A stretch of DNA of 25,317 bases from an uncultured Coriobacteriia bacterium (GTDB lineage: Bacteria > Actinomycetota > Coriobacteriia > Coriobacteriales > QAMH01), in NCBI GenBank assembly GCA_902478425.1, contig CABSKV010000011.1:1-25317 (forward strand), in the 5' to 3' direction. The notes beneath the pieces were generated by a model. The model was not told where the DNA came from. It saw only the letters and a program-made list of their open reading frames with translations, and made no database searches. The first letter of the stretch is position 1, and every line of letters begins with the position of its first letter. Of the stretch, positions 24,497 to 25,317 are shown piece by piece. Both the position numbers and the translations under genes were made by a program.

Positions 24497-25195
24497 ATGT
24501 CTCCTATCATCCTGCTCGACTTCGTCCTTGTCGCCGCCGTCTCCTTCCTGGTGGGAAGCGTTCCCTTCGGCGTGCTCATCGCCAAGGCGCTCTACCATTC
24601 CGACCCGCGCTCGGGCGGATCGAGGTCCATCGGCGCGACGAACATGAGCCGCCTCTATGGCTGGAAGGCCTTCGTCATCACCTTCTTGGCCGATGCGAGC
24701 AAGGGAGCCATCGCCGTCGTGTTCGCGCGTATCGTCACCGGCTTCATGCCCTTTGACGCTATGTGGCAGTTCGACCTGCTCATCGTGCTCGCCGTGCTCT
24801 TCTCCATCGTCGGCCATGTCTTCTGCCCCTGGCTCGGCTTCAAGGGCGGCAAGGGCATTTCCACGGGATTTGGTTCCATACTCGTGGCCTATCCCTTCGT
24901 CGCACTGTGCCTGCTCGCGACCTTTCTCGTCGTCGCGGGAATCAGCAAGCGCATCTCGGCCGGTTCCATCTGCGCGGCCATCAGCCTTCCCATCTGGTCG
25001 TTCGTCTTCTACGGAAACAACGTCCCGCTGTTCGTCGTCAGCATCATCATTGCCATCGCCGTCGTCTTCGCGCATCGCAGCAACATCCAGCGCATGATGA
25101 ACGGCACCGAGCCCAAGTTCTCCTTCAAGTCCACTGGCGAGAAGACCGTCGTGAACGAAGACGAGCTCGAAAAAGAGCTCGAGGAAGAGCTGTGA
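24497..25195 (+). CDS. plsY: Acyl-phosphate:glycerol-3-phosphate acyltransferase
   Basis: The product is 232 aa, an integral membrane protein with about five hydrophobic segments. It moves an acyl group from acyl-phosphate to glycerol-3-phosphate, the first acylation in phospholipid synthesis. The three PlsY motifs can be seen: GSVPFG (20-25), GGSRSIGATNM (40-50; the usual GSGNIGATN is changed at two positions) and HVFCPWLGFKGGKG (107-120). It has a charged C-terminal extension of about 30 residues ending in Glu/Leu repeats. It sits between der and gpsA, a widely conserved order, and its stop overlaps the gpsA start (TGATG). The substrate call rests on motifs and context. Confidence 0.93.
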   Translation: MSPIILLDFVLVAAVSFLVGSVPFGVLIAKALYHSDPRSGGSRSIGATNMSRLYGWKAFVITFLADASKGAIAVVFARIVTGFMPFDAMWQFDLLIVLAVLFSIVGHVFCPWLGFKGGKGISTGFGSILVAYPFVALCLLATFLVVAGISKRISAGSICAAISLPIWSFVFYGNNVPLFVVSIIIAIAVVFAHRSNIQRMMNGTEPKFSFKSTGEKTVVNEDELEKELEEEL

Positions 25196-25317
25196 TGACG
25201 AACGTCGCGGTCATCGGCTCGGGCACCTGGGGAACGGCCATCGCCCATCTCATCGCCGGCAAGGACATCGCGGTGAGGATGTGGACGCGCAGCGTCGATG
25301 TGGCCGATGCCATCAAC
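25195..25317 (+). CDS. gpsA: NAD(P)-dependent glycerol-3-phosphate dehydrogenase (3' partial)
   Basis: Only the first 41 codons are in the window. They show the N-terminal Rossmann motif VAVIGSGTWGTAIAHLIA and VRMWTRS, matching GpsA, which reduces dihydroxyacetone phosphate to glycerol-3-phosphate. The start is ATG 25195, sharing one base with the plsY stop; GTG 25192 is an alternative three bases earlier. Supply of glycerol-3-phosphate to the preceding PlsY fits this position. Confidence 0.92.
   Translation, partial: MTNVAVIGSGTWGTAIAHLIAGKDIAVRMWTRSVDVADAIN

Noticed and set aside
1..25317. Search for CRISPR arrays, insertion sequences, toxin-antitoxin or defence genes
   Set aside because: No regular spaced repeats, transposase, nuclease-toxin pair or phage gene was seen; nearly every base belongs to housekeeping genes.

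Overview
The window is GC-rich bacterial chromosome from what looks like a member of the Coriobacteriia (Actinomycetota; Eggerthellaceae-like). The basis is the strong C/G third-position bias, actinobacterial-style leaderless promoters, lipoprotein cyclophilins, and a gene order I associate with that class. The exact genus cannot be told from the sequence alone. All recognised genes lie on the + strand and are packed tightly, with several 4-bp stop/start overlaps.

Layout. Bases 1-2180 hold the 3' part of a large DNA-repair gene: the end of a RecJ-type exonuclease domain, then a HIRAN domain, then a RecQ-family helicase. Next come a bifunctional (p)ppGpp synthetase/hydrolase (rel), a metallo-beta-lactamase-fold hydrolase, and a tRNA unit (Asn-GTT, Val-CAC) with its own promoter and a good intrinsic terminator. 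From 5496 there is an ABC-F ATPase, an M50-type membrane metalloprotease and a large GT-C-like membrane protein of unknown substrate. From 10432 there is a long housekeeping run: scpA-scpB-rluB, a histidine phosphatase, trpS, three tandem cyclophilin-like lipoproteins, tyrA-aroA-cmk, plsC-ispH, a PDZ/radical-SAM DUF512 protein, der, plsY and the first 41 codons of gpsA.

How the genes fit together. ScpA and ScpB are the kleisin and partner of the SMC condensin. TyrA and AroA serve aromatic amino-acid synthesis. GpsA, PlsY and PlsC cover glycerol-3-phosphate formation and its two acylations to phosphatidic acid. IspH makes the isoprenoid precursors. RluB, Der, TrpS, the ABC-F protein and the tRNAs serve translation and ribosome assembly. 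The scpAB-rluB ... tyrA-aroA-cmk ... ispH-DUF512-der-plsY-gpsA arrangement resembles conserved Gram-positive clusters, with the phosphatase-trpS-cyclophilin block lying inside it.

Most unusual points. (1) A 153-bp (51-codon) nested palindromic element sits in frame inside the membrane-protein gene at 8927-9079. (2) A second, 27-bp palindrome lies in frame inside aroA at 18441-18467. (3) The RecJ-HIRAN-RecQ fusion. (4) Three tandem cyclophilin-like lipoproteins, the first without the usual catalytic residues, with the relic of a further copy between the second and third. (5) A very long acidic tail on ScpB. (6) Two genes with TAGAAT boxes placed as expected for leaderless transcripts. I saw no CRISPR array, insertion sequence, phage or defence island.
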